From Cristatella mucedo (Eukaryota; Bryozoa; Phylactolaemata; Cristatellidae), in assembly GCA_009760855.2 (NCBI GenBank), contig WPIO01000004.1, forward strand, positions 10,171,501 through 10,220,000: a DNA stretch of 48,500 nucleotides, read 5' to 3'. The notes under the pieces are model-generated. The model did no database searches. It had not been told where the DNA came from and worked only from the letters and a program-made list of their open reading frames with translations. Below, piece by piece: positions 32,320 to 43,987 of this stretch (within the stretch, counting starts at the first letter, position 1; each line of letters opens with the position of its first letter). The translations under genes were made by a program, and so were the position numbers.

Positions 32320-32990
32320 GTTTTATAGCTCCTTAGTTCTGTCTCGGCTAGATTATTGTAATTCCATTTTGGCTGGGCTTCCAAAGAGCCATTCGGCCAA
32401 TGCAGCTGATGATGCATGTGGTTGCAAGGCTAGTTTAAAATCTCAGAGGTTTGACCATGCGTCTTCTACGCTGGAAGTGATGGCTGGTGGTTGATCAACG
32501 GATACAGAGCAAAGTTCGCTGTTACGCTGACCTACAAGGCTCGCTTCGGATTGGCTCCTTCATACCTAGCTGAACTGCTGCACCAGCTTCAGCCTCCTCG
32601 TGTCCTCAACTCCTCTATGGACAATAAATTCGCTGTTCCATTCCTCCGCTTAAAGACCGTTGGCGACAGAAGCTTTAGCTCTGCAGGTCCTAGACTGTGG
32701 AACTCGCTTCCACAATTCTAATGCAACGGCATCTACTTTTCTGCTGCCGACTGTAGCGTATTCATTTCAGCCGTCGTGAGCTGCTACTTCGTGCTACTCA
32801 CTACCTCAGCTGCTCTAATAACTCAGCCATGCTTATCACTTTCTCTTAGTTTCGTGCGATCCGTTGGCAACCGAATGCGTACCTCGAGTCGCTTAGGCTT
32901 TGAGTGCGCCGTGGGAAACTCTTCCGCGTAACACCCGTATGGTCTTTGTGGTGTCGTGCAGTTGCAGATGAAGATACGAATGCAGATGCA
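32320..32990 (+). mobile_element. LINE B 3' portion
   Basis: From TTAGTTCTGTCTCGGCTAGA (equivalent to LVLSRLYNCNS) through AALVSLQR-type blocks, CTAGCTGAACTGCTGCACCA (LAELLHQ), a VGDRSFSSAGPRLWNSLPQF peptide, and into the LINE B 3' UTR. A segment near 32465-32500 is rearranged and frames break. 5'-truncated; sits next to the gypsy 5' LTR. Confidence 0.8.
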
Positions 32991-34171
<1,181 letters not shown>

Positions 34172-34202
34172 GATAATAATGGGAGGGAGGGCGAGCGAAA
34201 GT

Positions 34203-34206
<4 letters not shown>

Positions 34207-34262
<56 letters not shown>
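34207..34262 (+). repeat. (GA)n microsatellite
   Basis: Pure (GA)n of about 54 bases, close to the longer tract. Confidence 0.97.
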
Positions 34263-34264
<2 letters not shown>

Positions 34265-34302
34265 CAGTCTTAGCAATTGGCTCATTAACGAACAATTATT
34301 AG

Positions 34303-34788
34303 ATGAATGTAAGGAGCTTCAATAGCTCGGTGGAACAAGGACAAGGTAAGTACAGTGGCCCTGTCCTTGAATGTAATGCGAAACTTTTTCCTTATATCCA
34401 CTCTCCAAGTGGAAGCCACTGCAGTTCTTTCGGTAGTCAGATGTACCGGCTACATTTCACTCGTTCGCGGTTGGTAACTGCACTTGGCCCGGTGACTTCA
34501 GATCGGTGGGCATTTAATCTGACCGGATATGCATTGAGCTCGTATCGACGCATGCTTGGCATGGCAGCATTGGTGAAGTGCCAAACAGTCAGCCACGTAG
34601 AGATGATGCGAATCTACTCACACGCTAAAAGACCAGAAGAGTACAATATGGCCAACCCACTAAGCTACTCCGATTGGCTATCCGGTCGTCCTAGTTTCGC
34701 GGCTAAAGAAATTTCAGACTTAAGTAACTGGGCATACCACTACAGGCGACAGCGGGAGGCAGCAGTGCAATCCTCAGCCATCATGTGA
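34303..34788 (+). CDS. unrecognised 161-residue open frame
   Basis: A free-standing frame with varied, protein-like composition and no repeat content, starting at ATG 34303 and ending in TGA. The C-terminal third is charged and aromatic (EEYNMANPLSYSDWLSGRP, then WAYHYRRQREAAVQ), like the end of a folded protein. I know no family that fits. There is a perfect splice donor AAG|GTAAGT at 34344-34352 inside it, so the real product could be a 15-codon exon spliced out at that point, or the frame could be an internal or terminal exon whose start lies elsewhere. It is not part of any LINE or gypsy copy seen here. It could still be an unknown element's ORF or chance. Confidence 0.3.
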   Translation: MNVRSFNSSVEQGQGKYSGPVLECNAKLFPYIHSPSGSHCSSFGSQMYRLHFTRSRLVTALGPVTSDRWAFNLTGYALSSYRRMLGMAALVKCQTVSHVEMMRIYSHAKRPEEYNMANPLSYSDWLSGRPSFAAKEISDLSNWAYHYRRQREAAVQSSAIM

Positions 34789-35280
34789 GGATGTTTAATT
34801 TCTATCCACGAGACTTTCTTAGGTCATGGCGATTTAGTGTTGAAAGAAAACTGCCTATTCGGTTTGCTAAGGCGTACTGATGAGGCGAACCACTAAAGGG
34901 AAAGAGTCAGATGGTTGCGTACAAACACGTCCAAATTCATTGCTGCCTCAAAAGGCTGCAGCAAATAGTAGGCTTCAAGCAAATCAATAGGAGCACCACA
35001 AAATAAATCGACTAGGAATGATTGCAGGGGTTCCGTGGTGACTATCAGTGCAAGCCAACTCCTGTAGCACTGGACTGGCCACTCTCGGCGGCGCACGCGA
35101 GAAGCCGATTGCTTTGCAAAGCCAAGAGCCAGCTGTCCAGCGAATGCTTAACCGCTCTGGAAATACGGTTGGCGACAATCATATTTGACCCAGCGGCCGC
35201 GGATCTTTTGTCTCAGTCCTGACCGGAAGGTCAGGTGCCCTGGGCTTCAATCGTACGCAAGAAAGAGCAACCGAGACACT
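34789..35280. other. no gene recognised
   Basis: A further 29-codon frame (from about 34791) follows the 161-codon one in register after its stop, of unknown meaning. Nothing else is supported. Confidence 0.35.
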
Positions 35281-35284
35281 TGCT

Positions 35285-35400
35285 TTCACGTTGCTCCTAC
35301 TCCCATACTCTAGTGCTCCTACACGTTGCTCCTAGACGATGCTCCTACTCCCATGCTCCTCGAATGCTCCTTCCACGCTCCAACACTTTGCTCCTACTAC
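35285..35400 (+). repeat. irregular GCTCCTAC-rich repeat
   Basis: GTTGCTCCTAC, ATGCTCCTAC and similar units recur nine or so times with uneven spacing. Confidence 0.7.
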
Positions 35401-35432
35401 CTATTCCAATGGCTCGATGGTAGCATAATAAT

Positions 35433-35502
35433 TAATAATTATAGTGCGCTTGATAAAGCGCCCTCAGAGAACTCAATCTCTTTCTAGGCGCTTCACATAG
35501 AC
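35433..35502 (-). mobile_element. LINE A tail fragment
   Basis: TGATAAAGCGCCCTCAGAGA and CTCAATCTCTTTCTAGGCGC are the reverse complement of the LINE A tail. Confidence 0.8.
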
Positions 35503-35614
35503 AACATTTAGATGCGGTAGGTGCTGTGGATTCTGAGATGACGACACTACACGCAGTAAGTCTGTCTAAAGAGAGCAAGGGCTTCCACACGTCTGCTACG
35601 CTTGACTATCACCT

Positions 35615-36925
35615 GCCGTCGCCACCATTGATCACAATGTTCTACTTGAACGATTGAGAACAACGATCGGTCTGGCAGACGAGGCACTGGAATGGTTTAA
35701 ATCATACTTGTCTGATCGTTTTCAAAACGTATCGTGTGGGGTCAGGTCTCACACACGAGACGGGTCACCTGTGGAGTCCCTCAAGGGTCCGTACTCGGTC
35801 CCTTGCTGTTCTCCATTTATACTCAACCTCTGGGAAAAGTAATTAAGGCCCTTGGAATAGGATATCGCTTTTATGCTGGCGATACTCATCTGTATTTGTC
35901 ATTCAAACCGTCGGAATCTGCTGCAGCAACCGACAAACTGAATGCTTGCCTTGGCGATATTCGATCCTGGATGTCGGAAAACTTCTTGAAACTAAATGAC
36001 AATAAAACCGAACTGCTGCTCATCGGACACCCTAAGCGTGCGGCTGGATTAAACAGCTTTGCTCTTCTAATGGGTGATGCTGCTGTGCAACCATTACCAC
36101 GTGCTCAAAATTTAGGTTTCGTTTTTGACAGCTGCCTAAATTTTAAAATCTTCTTTAAGAAGACTGCTTCTACAGCTTGCCATCACGTCCGATCCCTATC
36201 TAAGATTAGGAGCTGTCTTCCACAGTGGCCTACAAACAATTTAACTGGCTCCTTGGTTCTGTCACGGCTTTATAATTGTAATTCCCTTTTGGCTGGGCTA
36301 CCAAAGAAACCAACTAGGCCACTGCAGCTGGCTGTGAATATGGCTGCAAGGCTAGTCTTCAAGTCCCAGAGGTTTGACCGAGTATCTCCTTTGCTAAAAG
36401 AGCTTGAATGGCTACCGTTTGATCAACGGATACAGAGCAAAGTCCTTACGCTGACCCGAAAAGCCCACCACGGCTTGGCTCCTTCGTACTTAGCTGAACT
36501 GCTGCACCAGTTTCTGCCTCTTCGTGCCCTCAGGTCATGTATGGACAATAAATTAGCTGTCCCATTCCTTCGCTCAAAGACTGTTGGCGACAGAAGCTTT
36601 AGGTCTGCATGTTCAAGACTGTGGAACTCGCTTCCGCAATTTTTACGCAACGACAACTACTCTACTGCTAGCGACTGTGACTCATCTTTTTCAGCGGTCC
36701 TGAGCTGCTACTTCCATGCTACTCACTACCTTAACTGCTCTCATGACTTTGCTATGCTTCCCACTTTCTATTTGTTGCGCGAGACTAAGTCTGTCGGCTA
36801 CAGAATGCGTACCAAACCCGCATAGGCTGTGAGTGCGTTATACAAAACTCATCCGCATAACCCCCACATAGTCCTCATGGCTTTGTGAAGTTACAAACGG
36901 AGATACATTATATTACATTACATTG
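35615..36925 (+). mobile_element. LINE B, 5'-truncated copy
   Basis: Begins within the RT (ATTGATCACAATG = IDHNV), runs through the C-terminus and 3' UTR, and ends at ACATTATATTACATTACATT. Same family as the minus copy at 39.8-44.25 kb, to which the coding part is closely similar. It is an L2/CR1-type non-LTR retrotransposon and dead, because half the protein is absent and the RT active site is altered. Confidence 0.9.
35630..36825 (+). pseudogene. LINE B reverse transcriptase and C-terminal domain
   Basis: Two overlapping frames. 35654-35842 carries the WFKSYLSDRFQNV segment; the continuation (GVPQGSVLGPLLFSIYTQPL) is in the frame of 35734-36825, because one base is missing near 35748. The catalytic block reads YAGDTHLYL where L2 relatives have YADDTQLYL, so the first Asp is Gly. 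Later blocks are intact: FLKLNDNKTELLLIG, LNCNSLLAGLP-like, LEWLPFDQRI, and VGDRSFRSACSRLWNSLPQF. The end is a stop at 36825 before the 3' UTR. Confidence 0.85.
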
Positions 36926-37009
36926 ACATAATTTACTCCTGAGGGCTTATTCACCCGCTCTATATACCATTCAGGGCTACGTCTTATAGTACGCATGGTC
37001 TGCATACTA

Positions 37010-37165
37010 TCAACTTGGCTTAATGACTTAGTGCAGTTAGCCCAGGAGGTAAGATGCTCGCTCTTAACGGACCAGATCTTAGGTTCAAGTCCTGCAGTGG
37101 GCGACCCACTATTGCCCACTGCAAGCGATGGTGAGAAGCCGTTAAAGGGTTTTTCCGCCATCCAA
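37010..37165 (+). mobile_element. SINE II, plus-strand copy
   Basis: A-box-like TAGCCCAGGAGGTAAGATGC (37038-37057), B-box-like AGGTTCAAGTCC (37080-37091), then GACCCACTATTGCCCACTGCAAGC. Same order as 8750-8905 reversed. The right end is unclear. Confidence 0.7.
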
Positions 37166-37425
37166 ACGAGGCGAAATCAATTCATCGTCAGAACGCAGAT
37201 CGTAGAGGCGCATAGGAATCGTTCTTGTGCTGACATGTATAGAGCCCCAGAACTTTAAATAATGACCGCATGTAGGCACGGACAATCGAAAAAGGTTTCA
37301 AACCAACAATTCATACAGAGCGAGCAACGCATGCCACAAAACAAAACACGGGCGATCAGTCGCACTGGTAAGTTGCCACTAATAGCTCAGTCGATGATCT
37401 CTCTAGCATCCTCAAAAACGGCGGA
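37166..37425. other. no gene recognised
   Basis: Unassigned spacer between a SINE II and a LINE A tail. Confidence 0.35.
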
Positions 37426-37427
37426 AC

Positions 37428-37516
37428 TCCTCTATAAAGCGCCTAGAAAGACATTGAGTTCTCTGAGGGCGCTTTATCAAGTGTATTATTATTATTGTTA
37501 TTATTATTATTATTAC
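37428..37516 (+). mobile_element. LINE A tail fragment
   Basis: AAAGCGCCTAGAAAGACATT, then GAGTTCTCTGAGGGCGCTTT, then ATCAAGTG and ATT repeats at 37486-37516. This is the clearest example of the shared tail. Confidence 0.85.
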
Positions 37517-38128
37517 ATGAGTTGCACAAGACCATCTCTCCAGCTATGCAAGACCATCGCTCTAACAGCCATGTAAAGATAGTTAGGGAAATCTTTCCCA
37601 GATCGCATTACAGCGTCATAAACATGAGAGGAAATTAATGTTGCTTAAGCTGCATTAAGCTGCATTAATCTTCCCCATGTATTCATAATCCTCGTTGATG
37701 CTCTTGGCCAAATTACTCTGATGATGTTGCTAGTTCAAGAGCTAGTCGTAAGAACGGTTGGGTGGTGCTAATGTAGCTTTGAAGCCATAGTAACGCTGGA
37801 ATTCTAGACCGCAGAAGTATTGACCGAGGCGTGGCCACGAATTCGCCAAGGGGCTGAACCTTTTAAGTAGGCCAAACCTGCAACATGCCCATACCAGACT
37901 CTAGCACTGGGCGGCACTGAAAAATAGTGGCACTTTGAGCGTGCATTTCTATAATTTCAAGAAGTCATGAATACTAGGTGGCTGTTATGCTGGAAAGTTC
38001 TGTTTATCACACTCAAGGCCGAAGTGGCTTCTTATGCGCATAGTGTAGCTAACGTACTTATTCCATGCAGCAAAGAAAGGTGACACACATGGCTAAGTAG
38101 AGGGACACTTAAAGAAGTAAATATTTTA
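37517..38128. other. no gene recognised
   Basis: AT-richer sequence with no supported feature. Confidence 0.35.
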
Positions 38129-38129
38129 A

Positions 38130-39170
38130 TAACAATAATATTACATTTATAGCACCCTCAGGTAACTTATTCTCTTTCTGGGCACTTTTACATATGCTGT
38201 AAAGGAAGCATGATCAAATGATTAGTGGTTACATCCACATGTCAAAAAGCATAACATGGATAGAGGTGACATGCACAGTGTCAACATGTAAAATATGGTT
38301 AGTGGTAGCTTACAGAATGTCAGCCCGCATAAGCACACAAGGACGAGTTACAAGGACCCACAAAAGGTTGTAATAAACAGAGGCGTTTGTAGCTTCTTTT
38401 TGAATATCGTCAAGTCAGGGGATGTCGTGGCACCAGTCAGGAGTGAGTTCTAGACTTAATAATAATGGGTGATATGAATTTGTTAATAATAGGAGATGAC
38501 AGCAATAATTGTGGGAGAATATTTGATCGAGTGTGTGACACTTGTTGTGAGTAGGTCATGCACGTGAACCACAAGAGAAAAGGAGTTCGCCAGTGCACAC
38601 TATTTGGCATTTAAGGCGTCAGTCAAGTTGTCAAAATAATTTTTAAAATCACAGATCGCAAGAAAGGACCAATTTCATGCCCACAAAATTGAAATGAGAA
38701 CAGAAATCTGAGTTAAATGAGGACTTGGTATCTTGGGGGGGGGGCGATTGATTACTGCCACCATTGGCAGCTTGTTATCAGAGGAACTAATACCAAGAGA
38801 TTCGAAAAACTGCTTCGCAAAAAATGCAAACGTTTTGAAATTAAAGGATGGAAGTGCGTCAATGGCTACTCTTTTGCCAGCTTTGATTGATACGGATATG
38901 GGTACGATTGATATGGGTACGGGAGAAGGAGAAGACTGTCGGGGTCACGTCAGTAATGGTCGGGTGGTAAAGTCAATTTCAGCAAGGTCTCGGTCAAAGC
39001 AAACGGGTCGAGGTTTTTCTTTACTAATACAATCCTGCATTATTAGGGATTTATTGCACATTAAACGAGAATTCAAAGAACAAGAACTGCCTGCCCAGCG
39101 GGAAACACTTTTCTCCTGGAGCAATGGGCAAGAGGACGAAGCCGTCATCGTAGGATCGTGCGGCTGATTG
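38130..39170 (-). mobile_element. LINE A copy with the RT deleted
   Basis: On minus: endonuclease start (LNSRLMCNKSL) at about 39010-39070, the ALTET block with the catalytic Glu (in a shifted frame), NFKTFAFFAKQFFES, and the NKLPMVAVI then RPP segment near 38733-38800. The LANSFSLVVHVH segment follows near 38550-38600. At about 38455-38470 it joins the LINE A 3' UTR and tail (38130-38455). Linker, RT and C-terminal domain are missing, so the junction marks an internal deletion of roughly 2.5 kb (estimate from the other copies). Confidence 0.75.
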
Positions 39171-39474
39171 GCATCGGCTGGCCTGTCAACCCAATGTCGC
39201 CGTCGCCGCAAGCCGTCCGAGAGTTGCCCAACGGGTTTCCGCGAGAACGAGGCAGGTGGCCGAAAAGCACACGCGTTCTCGAGCAGTGAGCAAGAGGACG
39301 CCGCGGTCGCGGTAGGGTCAGCAGGCTGGTTGATGTCGGCTGGCCCGTCGACTATATTGTCGCGGCTACCTATTCACGAATAGGGCAACGTTCGCTTAAG
39401 GGTTGGTCTTCGTGTCCGTCGCCGTCACCGGCAGTTGCCGGACTCGTTTTATCTTAGAACGAGGGAGGTGGAAT
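39113..39474 (+). repeat. two diverged tandem units next to the LINE A 5' side
   Basis: Text at 39119-39257 (AGCAATGGGCAAGAGGACGA ... GGCATCGGCTGGCCTGTC ... GAACGAGGCAGGTGG) recurs at 39284-39472 (GAGCAGTGAGCAAGAGGACG ... TGTCGGCTGGCCCGTC ... GAACGAGGGAGGTGG), with a 50-base difference in length. The first unit overlaps the LINE start. This may be a promoter-like 5' UTR repeat, or an unrelated tandem array. Confidence 0.55.
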
Positions 39475-39841
39475 GGCTGTTCCCGCCAGTTATCGACGCC
39501 ACGAGACAGAGCCAGCCGGCCCCAGGAGAATTCGACGGACGCCAGCGAATACGGTCGTATAGCGCACACAGCGCGCATTTCGCGTTCGTGTTTGTGCGTT
39601 TGTGCGTGTAGTCCGTGCGTAGGGATTTGTCGCTGTAAACTAGAGTAGTGTCCGGCGCAGTAGAAGGAGGGCTTGTGCGAAACGACCTCAGTTTTTCTGC
39701 CTTTGCAAAAGTGGACGTGGTTCCTAGTTCTCCTGTCAGGGTACAGGTTCCGGCTGTTCGAGCCTGCAAGGACTGCGAGGATAAAACTGAAATAGGCGAG
39801 CAGCGACACTGTGCGCTTGAGAATAAAGTGCAATAAAATCT
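39475..39841 (+). other. unassigned, ends with two AATAAA signals
   Basis: Contains AATAAA at 39822-39827 and 39832-39837 (GAATAAAGTGCAATAAAATC). They directly precede the truncated LINE B. This could be the end of a transcript or of an LTR, but no other LTR feature is seen. Confidence 0.3.
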
Positions 39842-39975
39842 TCGGCAGCAGTAGAGTAGTTGTCGTTGCGTAAGAATTATGGAAGCGAGTTACACAGTCT
39901 CGGACATGCAGAGCCAAATCTTCTGTCGCCAACGGTCTTAAAGTGGAGGAATGGAACAGCTAATTTATTGTCCAC

Positions 39976-40920
39976 TCAAAACCTGAGGGCACGAAGAGGC
40001 TGAAACTGATGCAGCAGTTCAGCTAGGTACGGAGGAGCCCAGCTGTGGCGGGCCTTGCGGGTCAGCATAAGGACTTTGCTCTGTATCCGTTGATCAAACT
40101 GTAGCCATTCAAGCTCTTTTAGCAAAGGAGATACTCGGTCAAACCTCTGGGACTTGAAGACTAGCCTTGCAGCCATATTCACAGCCAGCTGCAGTGGCCT
40201 AGTTGGTTTCTTTGGTAGCCCAGCCAAAAGGGAATTACAATTATAAAGCCGTGACAGAACCAAGGAGCCAGTTAAATTGTTTGTAGGCCACTGTGGAAGA
40301 CAGCTCCTAATCTTAGATAGGGATCGGACGTAATGGCAAGCTGTAGAAGCAGTCTTCTTAAAGAAGCTTTTAAAATTTAGGCAGCTGTCAAAAACGAAAC
40401 CTAAATTTTGAGCACGTGGTAATGGTTGCACAGCAGCATCACCCATTAGAAGAGCAAAGCTTTTTAATCCAGCCGCACGCTTAGGGTGTCCGATGAGCAG
40501 CAGTTCGGTTTTATTGTCATTTAGTTTCAAGAAGTTTTCCGGCATCCAGGATCGAATGTCGGCAAGGCAAGCACTTTGATTTTCAGTTTTTGCAGCAGAT
40601 TCCGACGGTTTGAATGACAAATACAGATGAGTATCGCCAGCATAAAAGCGATATCCTATTCCAAGGGCCTTAATTACTTTTCCCAGAGGTTGAGTATAAA
40701 TGGAGAACAGCAAGGGACCGAGTACGGACCCTTGAGGGACTCCACAGGTGACCCGTCTCGTGTGTGAGACCTGACCCCACACGATACGTTTTGAAAACGA
40801 TCAGACAAGTATGATTTAAACCACTCCAGTGCCTCGTCTGCCAGACCGATCGTTGTTCTCAATCGTTTAAGTAGGACATCGTGATCAATGTTGTCGAACG
40901 TAGCTGATAGATCTAGCAGA
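39976..40920 (-). pseudogene. LINE B RT and C-terminal part (minus copy)
   Basis: Nearly identical to 35630-36600, including the same one-base loss before the GVPQG block (two overlapping frames 40674-40862 and 39976-40782), and the same YAGDTHLYL instead of YADD. A few amino acids differ (for example ACLADIRSWMPENF against ACLGDIRSWMSENF). A stop near 39976 and the cut at 39842 remove the C-terminal end. Confidence 0.85.
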
Positions 40921-41214
40921 TCTAGGGCAATGACATTCCCGTCATCGTTGCCACATAGAATGTGATTGTTAACACGGAGGAGAACAGTTTCAGTGGAGTG
41001 TGCCTCTTGAACCGCGATTGAAAAGTTTCTGACATTTCATTCTTTTCAATATGTGCAACCAGCTGCTTAGCAACAATTTTTTCAAGAATCTTCGACAAGA
41101 AAGGAAGAAGGGAAACTGGGCGACAGTTTGCAAGGACCTCTGTATCTAATCCAGGCTTTTAAAGTATGGATCTAACGATTGCCGATTTGAAACACTTGGG
41201 TACAACTCATTTTT

Positions 41215-41540
41215 CTAAAGAAGCATTAAAATCTCGGTTATGACAGGGCTAAGTTGGTCTGCCAGTAAAGACCACAGAGATGATGGTATAAAGTCTTCAG
41301 GAGACGACCTCTTTTGACTAGACCTTATTAAGGTAGCTATATCACATGAAGAAACCTCGGAAAACCTTGTAAGTAAGGTCACAGGTTGTGATTCCACAAT
41401 TGCTTTACTCGGACCGGGCTTTATGGAGGCACGAATGTGCACAATTTTTTCAGTGAAGAAGGCTGAAAACGTTTCGGTTAATCCGTTAATATCTGGGGAG
41501 TCAGATCTCTCAGCATAGGCCAGTAAATTATTTACCATCT
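41215..41540 (-). pseudogene. LINE B linker to RT N-terminus
   Basis: KMVNNLLAYAERSD, then FSAFFTEKIVHIR, then RSSQKRSSPEDFIPSSL, which is the usual region just before the RT fingers in L2/CR1 proteins. Codons upstream of Lys in this frame (poly-Tyr) come from the inserted LINE A tail. Confidence 0.75.
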
Positions 41541-41845
41541 TATAATAATAATAATAATAATGCACTTGATAAACCGCCCTCAGAGAACTCGATCTCTCTC
41601 TGGGCGCTTTACATTTGCTGCAAAGGGAAATGGAATTGAATAGTGAGTAATATCATGCTTGATAAACAGAAAAAATGAATAACATGGTTAGGGGTGACAT
41701 GCAAAGGGTCAGCATGCAAATGTGGTAACTGGCAGCATGCACAGTGTCAGCACGAATAAGCACATGAAGGACGAATCACAGCGACCCACTAAATGCTGTC
41801 TTAAATACGTGTGTTTTAAGTTCTTTTTAAATGTGGTCAAGTCAG

Positions 41846-42719
41846 GGGATGTCCTGACTCAGGTCGGGATAAAGTTCCAGGCTTTGGGAGCATACGAACT
41901 AAATGCACGGTCTCCAAAGGATTTAGGGTTTGTACGAGGTGTTTGTAGACTATTGGATTCCGAAAAGCGGGTGGTACGATGCTTGGCCTGATGGGGTAGT
42001 AGATCTGGGAGATATGCTGGAGCCAAAGAATGAAGTGACCTAAAAGTGAGCGACAAAACTTTGAAGTCAAGTCGTTGCTTGACTGGTAGCCAGTGCAGGT
42101 CGGCAAGAAGTAGTGTAATGTTGAAACTGCGACACTCACGACAGACAAGCCTAGCTGCAGAGATTTGCACCAGCTGCAATCGCCTGATTGCACATGCTGA
42201 TAGGCCAGTAAGCAGTGAGTTGCAGAAGTCGAGATGGGATGTCACGAATGTATGGACCAACTTGGACGTGGTATCCTTATCTAAACAAGCCCAAATTTTA
42301 GCAATATTATGAAGCTGAAAATAGGCAGATTTGACCGTGGAGCTGATATGGTCGTCTAACGACAGGTCGTTTTGGAATATGACGCCTAGATTTCGAGCTG
42401 ATTCAATAGGAGATATGCTGGCAGAGCCAATTTTGAGCGTCAGCCTTTCCAATTTCTGAATCCCACGGGGTTTGCCCATAACTAGTAAGTTAGTTTGATC
42501 ATCGCTTAGTTTTAGAAAATATGCTTCCATCCATGAGCGGATGTCATCAATACTTGCAGCAAGTGTGTTGAGAGAATTCGACATTTTCGAAGGCTGGGAG
42601 GGATCAAAGCAAAGGTACAACTGAGTGTCATCCGCATAGAAGAGAAAGCCTAGATTGTGCTTGGCAAACACATCAGCAAGAGGGAGAGTATACACCGTGA
42701 AAAGAACCGGACCTAGCAC
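41846..42719 (-). pseudogene. LINE A RT active site to C-terminus (nested copy)
   Basis: LGPVLFTVYTLPLADV, then FYADDTQLYLCFDPSQ with the catalytic YADD intact, FLKLSDDQTNLL, LDFCNSLLTGLS, and DRAFSSYAPKAWN. A premature stop follows (PKAWNFIPT), so the last about 25 residues of the family are lost. It is close to the 4.8-kb copy across its length. Confidence 0.85.
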
Positions 42720-42742
42720 GGAGCCCTGAGGTACCTCATATT

Positions 42743-43220
42743 TCAGAGGTACCTCGGATGATCTTGTCCATTCACGTCAATACTCTGGAGTCTTCCACTG
42801 AGATGGGACCTGAACCTCTGCAGAGCACTGCCAGCGATGCCCAGGCGAGATGAGAGGCGCTCTAGAAGAACTTTGCGATCGATAGTATCAAAAGCTGCCG
42901 AAAGATCGAGAAAAACAAGCAGAGACACTTTACCCATGTCCTGCATTCCTAAGTAGGTCGTTGTACACCCTAAGCAATGCTGACTCTGTGGAGCGATTAG
43001 CTCTAAAGCCAGACTGAAACTTACTAGCAAGGTGTGAGGCTTCAATATATGAGTTCAGCTGGTCCGCCACGACCCGTTTCAGTGTCTTTGATAGGAACGG
43101 TAGAAGGGAGACCGGGCGGTAGTTGCTCAAGTTCTCTTGGTCTAGTGTCGTTTTCTTGAGAAGTGGCCTGACTACAGCTTTTTTGAAAGGTGCTGGGACA
43201 TGACCCGAGGCTAATAACAT
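42743..43220 (-). pseudogene. LINE A RT fingers and first catalytic block (nested copy)
   Basis: Two overlapping frames: 42930-43220 (PFKKAVVRPLLKK, NYRPVSLLPFLSK, KFQSGFRANRSTESALLRV) and 42743-43045 (FLDLSAAFDTIDRKVLLERL, with the first catalytic Asp intact, then RFRSHLSGRLQS). An indel lies near 42950-43000 and another between this piece and 42719. Confidence 0.85.
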
Positions 43221-43344
43221 ATTAATGATGTTAGTTATGCATGGCAGCAGCAGATCAATGCAACGTAGGAGCAGGACTAGGGTCCAGAGGACTTGTTGTC
43301 TTCTTTGATTGAGATACGAACTTCAGGACTAGATCACTAGTAAC

Positions 43345-43888
43345 CTACTTAAATGTAGACATTGAGGTGCAGCCAGGAATTGGGGAACAGAATTTTAGTG
43401 GAGATGTTGTCATTGCAGGGATGGATTCCCTGATATTGTCTATCCTCTGCACAAAGAATCGAGAGAAGCGATCGGCTAGATCATCACAGGGATCATCAGG
43501 TAAGGAGCTAACCTGGGAACGGTTGAGGAGATGGTTTATTGTCGACATCAGCATTTTTGGATTGTGCATCTGTGATTCAACAATGTTTCTATAGAAGATA
43601 GACTTAGCCTTTGCTAGGATCGATTGGTACGACCTACAGTAGTCTTCATATGCCTGTCGATGGACAGTCAGTCCAGATTTTGTGTATTCTTTTTCAAGCT
43701 TGCGCTTAGTAGACCTGGCTCGTTTAATGTCTGTGGTAAACCATAGGCCATCTGGGCGGGGGCGCACAGTGCGCTTGGTCAGAGGTGCAAACTCGTCGAG
43801 CGTGTCAGCTAGTCTCGTGTTGTAGCTATCTACCAATGATGACAGATCGGAGGGAGCACTGAGCAGCAGACGTGAAGCTATAAATCTG

Positions 43889-43889
<1 letters not shown>
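43345..43889 (-). pseudogene. LINE A linker (nested copy)
   Basis: From the LINE A edge: RFIASRLLLSAPSDLSSLVD, TLDEFAPLTKRTVRPRPDG, then a KRKLEKEYTKSGL helix-rich linker up to the RRIDNIRESIPAM-type region. It aligns in role with LINE B linker text at 43988-44255, which shows that two different elements meet here. Confidence 0.75.
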
Positions 43890-43967
<78 letters not shown>

Positions 43968-43987
43968 ATATTTAATATATATATCAT
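43890..43987 (+). repeat. (CA)n and (TA)n between two 11-bp repeats
   Basis: About 68 bases of CA with a few CG, then TATATA-rich text. TATAAATCTGT occurs on both sides (43879-43889 and 43988-43998). Confidence 0.95.

Larger units (their letters stand above)
41541..43889 (-). mobile_element. LINE A inserted in LINE B
   Basis: 5'-truncated in the linker (about 43878), reading RT, C-terminus, 3' UTR and tail on minus, ending in (ATT)n at 41541-41560. Its 3' side meets LINE B at CCATCTTATA and its 5' side meets it at TATAAATCTGT. A second TATAAATCTGT (43879-43889) lies at the LINE A edge, and the two copies enclose a 98-base CA/TA repeat. It is the longest LINE A in the window, with RT active-site residues intact but frames broken. 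Confidence 0.9.
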
